DNA from: an uncultured Oscillospiraceae bacterium
GTDB lineage: Bacteria > Bacillota > Clostridia > Oscillospirales > Oscillospiraceae
Length of the DNA: 12,383 bases
Direction: 5' to 3'
Assembly (NCBI GenBank): GCA_944385775.1
Contig: CALWYM010000013.1
Span: 1-12,383, forward strand
This document shows, one piece after another, positions 1-7,014 of this stretch. The stretch's first letter is position 1. The number at the start of each line of letters is the position of its first letter. The translations under genes and the position numbers were made by a program. The notes beneath the pieces were generated by a model. The model saw nothing but the letters and a program-made list of their open reading frames with translations, searched no databases and had not been told where the DNA came from.

Positions 1-773
1 ACCTCTCTCCCGAGGAAGAGGCCGCGCTCAAAAGCGCCGTCAAGCGGGGGGAGAGCGCCAAGCAGCGCCTGGCGGAGGCCAACTTGCGGCTGGTCGTATC
101 CATTGCCAAACGATATGTGGGCCGTGGGATGCTGTTTTTGGACCTTATCCAGGAGGGGAATTTGGGCCTTATAAAGGCTGTGGAGAAGTTTAATTACCAG
201 AAGGGTTATAAATTCTCAACCTATGCCACATGGTGGATTCGTCAGGCAATTACAAGAGCTATCGCGGACCAGGCCAGGACTATCCGCATACCTGTTCATA
301 TGGTTGAGACAATAAATAAAGTTATACGTGTTTCCCGTCAGCTCCTTCAGGAGCTTGGACACGATCCGACGCCTGAGGAGATTGCAGAGGAAATGAATAT
401 GCCCGTTGAAAAGATTCGGGATATTCTGAAGATAGCCCAGGAACCTGTTTCTCTTGAAACTCCTATTGGTGAGGAGGAAGATTCCCACCTTGGCGACTTT
501 ATTCCTGATGAAGACGCCTCCGAGCCGGCTGAGGCCGCGTCTTTTACGCTGCTTAAGGAACAGCTTATGGAAGTGCTTGATACTCTCACTCCAAGAGAGA
601 AAAAAGTGCTTGAGCTCCGCTTTGGTATTCTTGATGGTAGAAGCCGTACTCTTGAGGAAGTTGGTAAGGAGTTTAATGTCACAAGAGAACGTATCCGTCA
701 GATTGAAGCCAAGGCCTTGAGAAAGCTTCGTCACCCAAGCCGTTCTAAAAAGCTCAAGGACTTTTTAAACTAA
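1..773 (+). CDS. rpoD: RNA polymerase primary sigma factor RpoD/SigA, 3' part
   Basis: The housekeeping sigma factor directs RNA polymerase to -10/-35 promoters. The reading frame is open from the window edge (first full codon at base 3), so the 5' end of the gene lies outside. Visible are region 2 (ANLRLVVSIAKRYVGRG, then DLIQEGNLGLIKAVEKF), the -10-binding helix with YATWWIRQAITRAIADQART and IRIPVHM, region 3 (PTPEEIAEEMNM), and region 4 with LTPREKKVLELRFG and the -35-binding helix-turn-helix VTRERIRQIEAKALRKLRHP. It ends KKLKDFLN with TAA. All features match a canonical group 1 sigma factor. TTG at 84 is an internal codon, not a start, because the conserved AEAN precedes it in frame. The first 120 bases are about 64% GC, clearly richer than the bases that follow (see findings). 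A terminator follows at 791. Confidence 0.97.
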   Translation, partial: LSPEEEAALKSAVKRGESAKQRLAEANLRLVVSIAKRYVGRGMLFLDLIQEGNLGLIKAVEKFNYQKGYKFSTYATWWIRQAITRAIADQARTIRIPVHMVETINKVIRVSRQLLQELGHDPTPEEIAEEMNMPVEKIRDILKIAQEPVSLETPIGEEEDSHLGDFIPDEDASEPAEAASFTLLKEQLMEVLDTLTPREKKVLELRFGILDGRSRTLEEVGKEFNVTRERIRQIEAKALRKLRHPSRSKKLKDFLN

Positions 774-790
774 TTGAAGCATATGGAAAT

Positions 791-830
791 AAAAAAGCAG
801 TGGTTTCTTTTGGGAAACCGCTGCTTTTTT
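791..830. terminator. Bidirectional rho-independent terminator between rpoD and the first RHH gene
   Basis: The inverted repeat has arms of 17 bases, AAAAAAGCAGTGGTTTC against GAAACCGCTGCTTTTTT, with one G-T wobble and a short T-rich loop. It is flanked by A6 on the left and T6 on the right. It can therefore end rpoD transcripts on the plus strand and transcripts of the minus-strand RHH gene, which stops at 848. Confidence 0.9.
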
Positions 831-847
831 ATTATGCGCCGTTTTTT

Positions 848-1033
848 TCACTTACCTGAAGACAAACCGTTTTCGTTCTTCTTTTTTTCTTCAAGCGCTT
901 TTATCCCCATACGAATCAGTTCCAGCGTTGCGGCAGAACGACTGGGGTAACGATTTTCAAAGCGGAAATCGTCAATCTGCTTTAAAAGTTCTTCATCTAC
1001 AATTATAGTGTACCTTGGCTTTTCGGTGGGCAT
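848..1033 (-). CDS. Small ribbon-helix-helix (Arc/CopG-type) DNA-binding protein, RHH-1
   Basis: This predicts a 61-residue protein whose strand-helix-helix pattern (RYTIIVDEELLKQIDDFRFE, then a SRSAATLELIRMGIKAL helix) fits the ribbon-helix-helix repressors. In those the first strand inserts into the DNA major groove as a dimer. A Lys/Glu/Asn-rich tail follows. The open frame could begin at 1042, but that ATG touches the AAGGAG ribosome-binding site (1043-1048) with no spacing. The next ATG, at 1031-1033, has a 9-base spacing and is preferred. The gene is divergent from the second RHH gene at 1176, and its promoter carries an operator-like motif in the spacer, so autoregulation or cross-regulation is likely. 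RHH fold is fairly sure; the target is inferred. Confidence 0.85.
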   Translation of the reverse strand: MPTEKPRYTIIVDEELLKQIDDFRFENRYPSRSAATLELIRMGIKALEEKKKNENGLSSGK

Positions 1034-1055
1034 ATACTTCATCTCCTTGGTTCAT

Positions 1056-1084
1056 ATTATGCATAAGTTCATAGGTTCTGTCAA
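1056..1084 (-). promoter_or_regulatory. Promoter of RHH-1
   Basis: On the minus strand there is a perfect -35 TTGACA (1084-1079), a 17-base spacer and -10 CATAAT (1061-1056). This puts the transcript start near 1049, only a few bases before the ribosome-binding site. Operator copy A lies inside the spacer. Confidence 0.8.
1067..1080 (-). promoter_or_regulatory. Operator-like motif, copy A
   Basis: On the minus strand this reads CAGAACCTATGAAC, two direct GAAC half-sites 8 bp apart. It sits between the -35 and -10 of the RHH-1 promoter. It matches copies B and C at 13-14 of 14 bases. Direct or inverted short half-sites are typical targets of RHH dimers; that an RHH protein binds here is inference. 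Confidence 0.7.
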
Positions 1085-1094
1085 GAAAAAGTAG

Positions 1095-1124
1095 TTGACA
1101 GGTTCAGAACTTATGAACTATAAT
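1095..1124 (+). promoter_or_regulatory. Consensus promoter of RHH-2
   Basis: This is a perfect TTGACA (1095-1100) and perfect TATAAT (1119-1124) separated by 18 bases. The spacer is filled almost entirely by operator copy B, so bound repressor would exclude RNA polymerase. An unrepressed promoter of this quality would be very strong, which itself argues for tight repression. Confidence 0.85.
1105..1118 (+). promoter_or_regulatory. Operator-like motif, copy B
   Basis: On the plus strand this reads CAGAACTTATGAAC, inside the spacer of the RHH-2 promoter and abutting the -10 box. With the preceding GGTT it also forms an inverted pair, GTTC and GAAC. Confidence 0.7.
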
Positions 1125-1136
1125 ATTCTTGCTTCG

Positions 1137-1159
1137 GTTCATAGGTTCTGAACTATGAA
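1137..1159. promoter_or_regulatory. Operator-like motif, copy C (extended palindrome)
   Basis: GTTCATAGGTTCTG at 1137-1150 is the reverse complement of the shared motif. It continues into AACTATGAA, so that TTCATAG (1138-1144) and CTATGAA (1153-1159) form a 7-bp inverted repeat. It lies just after the expected transcript start of RHH-2 and directly before its ribosome-binding site. It could act as a DNA operator or, as RNA, as a small hairpin next to the Shine-Dalgarno. Confidence 0.65.
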
Positions 1160-1175
1160 AAGGAGGTGAGGCGCA

Positions 1176-1424
1176 GTGGGGACAGAGAAAAAGAGATTGA
1201 GTTTTGCCCTTACGCCAGATGTGGAGGAGGCTGTGGATAGGGTAAGAAAGGAGCATTATGATAAAAATAAATCTGAAGTTATTCGCACGCTAATTTTACT
1301 AGGGCTTAATGAAGCAAAGGAGAAAAATGATTTGGACAATTTTGCGTTAAGATTTATTAATTATCTTTATTTGCATTTATTTGTATGGTATACTGTGATA
1401 GTCCGAAAGGCATTTAAGGCTTAG
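1176..1424 (+). CDS. Small ribbon-helix-helix DNA-binding protein, RHH-2
   Basis: This predicts an 82-residue protein. Residues 5 to about 48 (KKRLSFALTPDVEEAVDRVR, then a KSEVIRTLILLGLNEAKEK helix) fit an RHH DNA-binding domain. It is distinct in sequence from RHH-1, so the two are not recent duplicates. The GTG start at 1176 is supported by AAGGAGGTGA nine bases upstream. The last 28 residues, about 55-82, are hydrophobic and aromatic (FINYLYLHLFVWYTVIV). They are encoded by AT-rich DNA that also contains the promoter-like element at 1386, so this tail may be a read-through extension rather than a folded domain. The TAG stop overlaps the ribosome-binding site of the ABC ATPase, which starts 11 bases later. 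This suggests RHH-2 is the first gene of the exporter operon and its regulator. Confidence 0.8.
   Translation: MGTEKKRLSFALTPDVEEAVDRVRKEHYDKNKSEVIRTLILLGLNEAKEKNDLDNFALRFINYLYLHLFVWYTVIVRKAFKA
1386..1394 (+). promoter_or_regulatory. Extended -10 element ahead of the ABC exporter
   Basis: TGGTATACT is a good extended -10 (TGnTATAAT type). No convincing -35 is seen 16-18 bases upstream. It lies within the 3' end of RHH-2, so the exporter could have its own basal transcription in addition to read-through from the RHH-2 promoter. Confidence 0.45.
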
Positions 1425-1435
1425 GAGGAAATTTT

Positions 1436-2326
1436 ATGGTCTTGGAATTTAAAGACATCAGAAAAAGTTTTGGTGAAAAAAAGGTGCTTAAGGGTATTAA
1501 CTTAGTTGCCGAGGGCGGCAGCGCCTTTGGACTTTTGGGTCGAAACGGTGCTGGAAAAACCACGTCCATAAGGATTCTTATGAATGTTTTTCCGCCTAAC
1601 AGCGGTGAGGTACTTTTTGACGGAAAACCCATAAACTATAAAAATGTTACCTTTGGGTACCTTCCGGAGGAACGGGGGCTTTATGCAAAGAAGAAGATAA
1701 TAGATCAGCTGATTTTCTTTGCAGAGCTTAAGGGTATGAACCGCAGCGAGGCAATCTCCGCCATAGACTATTGGCTTGACAGGCTTCAGGTTTCTGAGTA
1801 CAGAAATAAAAAGCTTGATACCCTTTCAAAGGGCAACCAGCAAAAGGTACAGCTTGTAACTGCTCTTGTGCATGACCCGGATATAATCATACTTGACGAG
1901 CCATTTTCCGGCCTTGACCCCGTGAACGCCATGCTTTTGAAGGACGTGGTAAACGAGGAAATACATAAGGGAAAGATTGTGCTGTTTTCCAGCCACCAGA
2001 TGAACTATATTGAAGAATTCTGCCACAGCATAGCTATTATAAACGGCGGTGAAATTGTGGTATCCGGCGACTTAAACGAGATAAAGAGAAGATACCCGAG
2101 AAACAGGCTTATAGTCCGTTCCCAAATGAACGATAGGATTTTGCGGGATTATGAGCCAAAAGCGGAGCTTAAGGAAAACGGAGAACTGTTTTTGACCCTT
2201 GATTCTCCTGAGGAAAAGGGAGAAGTTATAAGGCACCTTGCAGACAATTACGATATAGATGAGGTTAAGGTTTTCGAGCCTTCCCTAAACGACATTTTTG
2301 TGGAATACACAAAGGACAGAATATGA
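1436..2326 (+). CDS. ABC transporter ATP-binding protein, NatA/YhaQ-like (DUF4162 C-terminal domain)
   Basis: This is the cytoplasmic ATPase of a two-gene ABC-2 exporter, 296 residues. Walker A GRNGAGKT is at 35-42 and the signature LSKGNQQ at 130-136. Walker B IIILDEP spans 150-156 (Glu155 catalytic), the D-loop SGLDP 158-162 and the H-loop His187. In place of a standard Q-loop it has GYLPEERGLY (74-83), characteristic of the YhaQ/NatA group with a C-terminal accessory domain. The C-terminal domain (about 205-296) ends in the family hallmark PSLNDIFVEY. The start has GGAGG seven bases upstream. The permease follows after 10 bases. Relatives are described as Na+ or drug/peptide exporters; the substrate here cannot be read from sequence. 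Confidence 0.93.
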   Translation: MVLEFKDIRKSFGEKKVLKGINLVAEGGSAFGLLGRNGAGKTTSIRILMNVFPPNSGEVLFDGKPINYKNVTFGYLPEERGLYAKKKIIDQLIFFAELKGMNRSEAISAIDYWLDRLQVSEYRNKKLDTLSKGNQQKVQLVTALVHDPDIIILDEPFSGLDPVNAMLLKDVVNEEIHKGKIVLFSSHQMNYIEEFCHSIAIINGGEIVVSGDLNEIKRRYPRNRLIVRSQMNDRILRDYEPKAELKENGELFLTLDSPEEKGEVIRHLADNYDIDEVKVFEPSLNDIFVEYTKDRI

Positions 2327-2336
2327 GGTGACGGCG

Positions 2337-3572
2337 ATGAAACAGTTTAAAACGGTCCTTAAATTTGAGCTTAAGGGATATTTTAAAAATAAAATTTTTC
2401 TGGGCACGACTATGTTGTTTATGGTATTGATTATAGGAGCAATGTTTCTGCCTCAAATTGCCGGGTATTTTAAAAATAATGACAGTGAGAGTGGTGAAAA
2501 GGAAGTTATACTGGTCACCTCAGAGGACGGGGAGCTTTCGCAAGTGCTTTTATCTACGCTCCGGCAGTCACTTTCTGGATATGAGATTATTTCCACTGAT
2601 GAAAGCGGAGAGGAAATAGGCGAGAAAGTTCAGTCCGGCGAGGTCTGGGGTGGCATAGTGTTTACTTCGCCTACCGACTACAAGTATTATGTGGATAATC
2701 TTTCAATGTATGACAGCAATACTGAAGTTATTGACGAGGCACTGAAAAATATGCGTCAGATAGATGCCATGATTGAAAGCGGGATTTCCCAGGAGGAGGT
2801 TGAAGAAATACTTTCCGTAAAGAGTAATCATGAGGTTATAAACATGGGCAAAGACCAGATGCAGAACTTTTTCTATACGTACATTATGATATTTGCCCTT
2901 TATATGGTGATTATGCTTTACGGTCAGATGGTGGCAAGCAATGTGGCAACGGAAAAAAGCTCCCGTGCAATGGAGCTTCTTGTAACAAGCGTCAGCCCGA
3001 CCAGTATGATGTTTGGCAAGGTGATTGCGTCCTGCCTTGCAGGTTTTGTGCAGCTTTTCTCCATATTCGGCACAGCCTTTATATGCTTCAGCATCAATAA
3101 GGCAAGCTGGGAGGGAAATATGATTATTACCTCCATGTTCGGCATACCTGCGGATTTGCTTGTTTATATGATGATTTTCTTTATCCTAGGATTTTTCATC
3201 TACGCATTTCTGTATGGCGCCATTGGCTCCACAGCTACAAGGCTCGAGGATATAAACACTACCTCAACACCTTTGACACTTCTTTTTGTTGGAGCATTTC
3301 TTGTGGTAATGCTTTCAATGTCCTCAGGAAATGTGGACAATATAGCAATGAAAATTTGTTCATTTGTGCCGTTTACATCTCCAATGGCAATGTTTACGAG
3401 AATTGCCATGAGTACTGTGCCTTTTTATCAGATACTTTTGTCCATTGTGGTTCTTATTGCGTCTACGGTTGGCGTTGGGTTCCTTTCGGCAAGAATATAC
3501 CGTGCCGGAGTCCTTATGTACGGCAATCCTCCAAAGCTTGGAACTATTATTAAGGCAGTTTTCAAGTCATAA
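2337..3572 (+). CDS. ABC-2 type exporter permease, NatB/YhaP-like
   Basis: This is the membrane partner of the preceding ATPase, 411 residues. A first membrane helix (about 20-40) is followed by an extracytoplasmic domain of about 130 residues. Five further helices lie at about 178-200, 225-250, 275-297, 312-330 and 365-388. The cytoplasmic segment ATEKSSRAMELLVTSVSP (204-221) is the hallmark of this ABC-2 family, as is the ending RIYRAGVLMYGNPPKLG. ATG at 2337 is chosen over an in-frame upstream ATG at 2298 because GAGGTGA lies just before it and 2298 lies inside the ATPase gene. The gene ends at a shared terminator facing the histidine kinase gene. Confidence 0.92.
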   Translation: MKQFKTVLKFELKGYFKNKIFLGTTMLFMVLIIGAMFLPQIAGYFKNNDSESGEKEVILVTSEDGELSQVLLSTLRQSLSGYEIISTDESGEEIGEKVQSGEVWGGIVFTSPTDYKYYVDNLSMYDSNTEVIDEALKNMRQIDAMIESGISQEEVEEILSVKSNHEVINMGKDQMQNFFYTYIMIFALYMVIMLYGQMVASNVATEKSSRAMELLVTSVSPTSMMFGKVIASCLAGFVQLFSIFGTAFICFSINKASWEGNMIITSMFGIPADLLVYMMIFFILGFFIYAFLYGAIGSTATRLEDINTTSTPLTLLFVGAFLVVMLSMSSGNVDNIAMKICSFVPFTSPMAMFTRIAMSTVPFYQILLSIVVLIASTVGVGFLSARIYRAGVLMYGNPPKLGTIIKAVFKS

Positions 3573-3582
3573 CAAATTAATC

Positions 3583-3618
3583 CGGACCGGAAAAATTATC
3601 TTCCGGTCCGAATTTTTT
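3583..3618. terminator. Terminator between the ABC permease and the convergent histidine kinase
   Basis: A perfect 10-bp inverted repeat, CGGACCGGAA (3583-3592) and TTCCGGTCCG (3601-3610), with an 8-base loop is followed by AATTTTTT on the plus strand. It is a good terminator for the exporter operon. The minus-strand U-tract is weaker (GGATTAATTT), so termination of the kinase gene here is less certain. Confidence 0.85.
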
Positions 3619-3620
3619 AC

Positions 3621-5867
3621 TTATACGGTGAAGCCGAATATCACACCTGTATCAGTGTTTCTTACGAAGCATTTTCCTCCGTGAAGCTCAATTATGCTTT
3701 TGACTATGGCAAGACCAAGCCCGGTTCCGGGACTTGCCCGCGATTCGTCGGCGCGGTAAAAACTTTCCCAGACTTTGCTGAGAGACTCATCGGATAGAGG
3801 AGGAGAAGTGTTCTCGATGGCAAAGGTTGTTTTTACACCCTCCTGTTTAAGAGTTACCTTGATATGACCGCCGTTAGTGGTGTATTTTATGGCATTTGAG
3901 GCAAGATTTTCAATTACTTGGCAAATTCTGCTCTCGTCGACCGTTATGGTAAAGAGCGGGGGAAAGTCATATTCCAGTGTTAGTCCACGATCTTGCAGCT
4001 GGACGGCAAGTTTATCAAAAATATGTCGTGTAACAGCCTCAAGAGAAACCTCGTCACGGGAAAGCTTTACTTTACCAGCCTCCAAACGGGAGAGGTCAAG
4101 CATTTCCAGAACCATACTGTCGGTACGTTCCGCTTCTGAAAGTATCACGTCAATATACTTATCGCGCTTATCCTCGGCAATGTGCTCCTTAAGACCTTCA
4201 GCATAACTGTGAATGACGGCAAGGGGAGTTTTAAGCTCGTGGGCAATATTGGATACCATTTGACGTCGGTTTTGCTCCGCCGTTTTAGCATAGTCTAAAG
4301 CCGTATTAAGACGGGTTATTTCATTATCTTTAATCCGCCGCAAATCCTTTTCGGATTCATACTCTTTTTTCAAAATCTCAACTTCACGCCAAAGTTTTTG
4401 CGGATTTTCCTGTCGCCTGAGATAAATCCAGCCACTTTCCATGGAACTTGAAATCTCTGAAACAGGTTCTATAAGTCGTCTGTTTATTATGCCGATTACA
4501 GTGAGAGCTAAAATTATGGCAAAGAAGGCGGTGTAAATATACACATTTAAAAGTGACTTTACAGCACAGGCAAGGGGATTTGCATGGTATGCCGTAATAA
4601 GATAAAAATCCACGGTGTATTTTCCGGTTTCGTTATATTCATCGCTGTCAAAGGCAGAACCGACCCACCTGTCGAAAACAAGAAGGTCATTTAATTTATA
4701 CTTGCAGTAATGGTTATATGAGTAATCCTCTGTTATAGGAAGCTCTATGGCAGCTGTCATATCAGCTAGATTATCATACTCTGTGCCGTTATAGTAAATG
4801 GGGGAACTGCCATAATCCCACATACGGGGGGCTGTAATATATACCGTTTCAAGCTCCGTATCGGGAAACTCATCTCGTCTGTCAAACTGTAAGTTCCAGT
4901 TTAATTTTCCGGTCTTGTCTACATCGGAAATTATATACTGATAGCTGCTTTCACCTGTTTTAAAAGTGTTGTCAGACTCAACTATATGATGGATTTCAGT
5001 TTCCTTAGTGTAGTACATCACAACGGGAATAAGCTCAGTACCTTTAAAAAATCCCTCAATGCGAAAGGTATAGTCATACAAGCTGTGAACTCCGGCATAG
5101 GAAACACGAAATCTTCCGTACAGATCATCTCTGTAGTCATCGGCATTTTTTCCATCGCTTATGTCAATGTAGCCGTATTGAAGCCCTGCGGTGGTGTCCA
5201 TACCTTTATCCCACTGGTCCTCTGTATAGTAGTCAAAATAAATTATATCTTCAGCGGAGGAGTGGATAAGGTTGCCACTACCGTCGTAAACTAAAACTGC
5301 TGTGTCGATGGGGTAGCTGATATCTTTTACAGGTCCGTCACTTCCAAAGCTGTCAGACGTGTCAAAATCCTTTTGACTGTATATATCAATAGCAGTAAGG
5401 AGCTGATTTTCAAGGAAGTCCGGGCGCTCGTACTGATAATTGTAGCGGCTCATGTTTTCGTCATAGAAATCCTTTATTATGGTTTGAGTGGCAGTTGTTG
5501 CGTAGTTTTCTCCCATATTTGTCATATCTGTAAAAAATCCGCGGGCTGTCACCAAAGTAAGACAGACCATGGAGACAAACCATGTTCCGAAAATAGATAA
5601 AGCTACAAGAATGGAAAGGGCAGACCTGGAGCTTATGGCTTTTTTTGACCGTGCCCGAAGAAAGCCTATCATAAAAACGACTATTGCCAGAATAATTTTA
5701 ACGATGGCATGAAATAGAGAACTTTTTACTAGTTTGGAAATTATATCTGCTCCGCCGTAGTATGAGGTAACATTTCCTCCAATTACTGCGTAGTGATATA
5801 TGTCAGATCCTGCCCATACTAAAAGTAAAGCTGCTGAAATGATGTAACCTTTCGAAAGCTTTTTCAA
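3621..5867 (-). CDS. Sensor histidine kinase with large extracytoplasmic domain
   Basis: This is a membrane histidine kinase, 748 residues, partner of the response regulator upstream. Hydrophobic segments lie at about 8-28, 51-71 and 83-108. An acidic, Tyr-rich extracytoplasmic region of about 325 residues (110-435) precedes the last helix (438-462). A linker with charged, coiled-coil-like character (480-530) leads to the phosphoacceptor motif IAHELKTP with His543. The ATPase domain has N-box ENLASN (653-658), FYRADESR (703-710) and GTGLGLAI (714-721). The classic DxG box is replaced by ENTSPPLSDESL, a variant seen in related Clostridia kinases. Translation starts at TTG (5865-5867), supported by GGAGGG six bases upstream inside the end of the regulator gene; no ATG fits. 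I do not recognise the sensor domain. Confidence 0.93.
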   Translation of the reverse strand: MKKLSKGYIISAALLLVWAGSDIYHYAVIGGNVTSYYGGADIISKLVKSSLFHAIVKIILAIVVFMIGFLRARSKKAISSRSALSILVALSIFGTWFVSMVCLTLVTARGFFTDMTNMGENYATTATQTIIKDFYDENMSRYNYQYERPDFLENQLLTAIDIYSQKDFDTSDSFGSDGPVKDISYPIDTAVLVYDGSGNLIHSSAEDIIYFDYYTEDQWDKGMDTTAGLQYGYIDISDGKNADDYRDDLYGRFRVSYAGVHSLYDYTFRIEGFFKGTELIPVVMYYTKETEIHHIVESDNTFKTGESSYQYIISDVDKTGKLNWNLQFDRRDEFPDTELETVYITAPRMWDYGSSPIYYNGTEYDNLADMTAAIELPITEDYSYNHYCKYKLNDLLVFDRWVGSAFDSDEYNETGKYTVDFYLITAYHANPLACAVKSLLNVYIYTAFFAIILALTVIGIINRRLIEPVSEISSSMESGWIYLRRQENPQKLWREVEILKKEYESEKDLRRIKDNEITRLNTALDYAKTAEQNRRQMVSNIAHELKTPLAVIHSYAEGLKEHIAEDKRDKYIDVILSEAERTDSMVLEMLDLSRLEAGKVKLSRDEVSLEAVTRHIFDKLAVQLQDRGLTLEYDFPPLFTITVDESRICQVIENLASNAIKYTTNGGHIKVTLKQEGVKTTFAIENTSPPLSDESLSKVWESFYRADESRASPGTGLGLAIVKSIIELHGGKCFVRNTDTGVIFGFTV

Positions 5868-5869
5868 AG

Positions 5870-6541
5870 TTATCCCTCCAGTCTGTATCCAGCTTTTATA
5901 ACTGTCTTTATACAGTCGGAATAATCCCCCAGCTTTTCGCGAAGCCGTTTTATATGTGTGTCGACGGCACGGGCTTCGCCATCATAGTCGTAGCCCCAGC
6001 ATTTTACAAGAAGCTGCTCACGACTCATTACAATGTTTTTGTTCTGCATAAGACAGCGGAGAATAGCGTATTCCTTTGGCGTAAGGGTAATTTCTTTTTT
6101 TCCGGCAAGTACCTTGCGACTCGACAGAATAAGTGTTATGCCCCCAGCTTCAAGCCTGTCGCCTGAAATTATGTTTCCGTTTCGCCTTTTAATAAGAGCC
6201 ATGGTTTTTGCGTACAGTACAGACATTGAAAAAGGCTTTGTAACATAATCGTCGGCTCCAAGTTCGTAGCCAAGAAGTTTATCCTCCTCGTCGGAAAGGG
6301 CAGTCAAAAATATAATCGGCACATCGTTATCTTTACGTACAGCGCGGCACAGCGAAAGACCGTCAAGCTCAGGCATCATTATGTCGAGAAGCACTGCGTC
6401 AAAATCCTTTTCCACAAGAAATTCAAGGGCAATTTTACCGTTTTCCGCCTCTGTCGGTATCTCGCCTTTGCTGGAGAAAAAGTCGCACAGTACCTCACGG
6501 AGTTTTGGCTCGTCCTCGACTATCAGAATTTTACTGTTCAT
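5870..6541 (-). CDS. OmpR/PhoB-family response regulator
   Basis: This predicts a 223-residue DNA-binding regulator phosphorylated by the kinase encoded 2 bases downstream. The receiver domain has the acidic pair E9/D10, phosphoacceptor D53 (in DAVLLDIMMPELDG), T80 and K100 (DDYVTKPFS). The C-terminal winged helix shows LTPKEYAILRCLMQN and the recognition helix region RAVDTHIKRLREKLG, ending VIKAGYRLEG. The open frame extends upstream to 6787, but the ATG at 6541 gives the exact family N-terminus (MNSKILIVEDE) and has AAAGGAGGAGAGG just ahead. Upstream on the minus strand are TTGACA (6597-6592) and TATACT (6569-6564). They are 22 bases apart, too long for an ordinary promoter, so I do not call it. 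Confidence 0.95.
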   Translation of the reverse strand: MNSKILIVEDEPKLREVLCDFFSSKGEIPTEAENGKIALEFLVEKDFDAVLLDIMMPELDGLSLCRAVRKDNDVPIIFLTALSDEEDKLLGYELGADDYVTKPFSMSVLYAKTMALIKRRNGNIISGDRLEAGGITLILSSRKVLAGKKEITLTPKEYAILRCLMQNKNIVMSREQLLVKCWGYDYDGEARAVDTHIKRLREKLGDYSDCIKTVIKAGYRLEG

Positions 6542-6692
6542 AAACCTCTCCTCCTTTGACAAAAGTATAAACCGACCGTATGTACTCTCTGTGTCAAACT
6601 GATATAATTTTATACGATTTTCAGAAAAAAATAAATAGCCGGGAATAGGACAAATCATGCGCGGCGTATAAATCACCGTGGGGGTGTTTTCT

Positions 6693-6971
6693 TTGCAGTG
6701 CAGAATAGCTGATCTCAGAAGTAAGGAAATAATCAATATATGCACCGGTTTTAGAATGGGATACGTGTGCGATGTGCTTATGGACATCGTAACCGGAAAG
6801 ATTTATGCACTGATTGTGCCGGGGCCCTGCCGGTTTTTTGGATTTTTAGGTCATGAGGACGATTATGTTATCCCATGGGAGGTTATAAAGAAAATAGGAG
6901 ATGATATAATTCTGGTTGAGATACCGGGGGAGTACAGACGTATCAGGCGACCGAAAAGACGATGGTTTTAG
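6693..6971 (+). CDS. ylmC: YlmC/YmxH-family PRC-barrel protein
   Basis: This predicts a 92-residue PRC-barrel protein. It begins MQCRIADLRSKEIINI, continues with GFRMGYVCDVLMDIVTGKIY and IVPGP, then DDYVIPWEVIKKIGDDIILVE. These are the signature stretches of the small YlmC/YmxH family, associated with sporulation in Firmicutes and of unknown biochemical role. The open frame reaches GTG at 6678, but the family N-terminus fits TTG at 6693, with GGGGG at 6680-6684 eight bases upstream. The C-terminus is unusually basic (EYRRIRRPKRRWF). It is divergent from the response regulator and ends with TAG, showing that TAG serves as a normal stop here. Confidence 0.85.
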   Translation: MQCRIADLRSKEIINICTGFRMGYVCDVLMDIVTGKIYALIVPGPCRFFGFLGHEDDYVIPWEVIKKIGDDIILVEIPGEYRRIRRPKRRWF

Positions 6972-7014
6972 GAGTTTTACTGAAAATATCCGCCGTAAAA
7001 AGAGAAAATTTTAC

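Noticed and set aside
1051..1159. Short CRISPR-like or mobile-element repeats
   Set aside because: The three 14-bp copies alternate in orientation and coincide with promoter elements, with no regular spacers and no transposase, so they are better read as operators.
848..1424. Toxin-antitoxin system based on the RHH genes
   Set aside because: RHH proteins are often antitoxins, but no toxin-like partner overlaps either gene. Each RHH gene is followed by a terminator or by an ABC ATPase.
6542..6787. N-terminal extension of the response regulator to 6787
   Set aside because: The extra 82 residues have no family counterpart and would overlap the divergent YlmC gene. The ATG at 6541 has a strong ribosome-binding site and the exact receiver-domain start.
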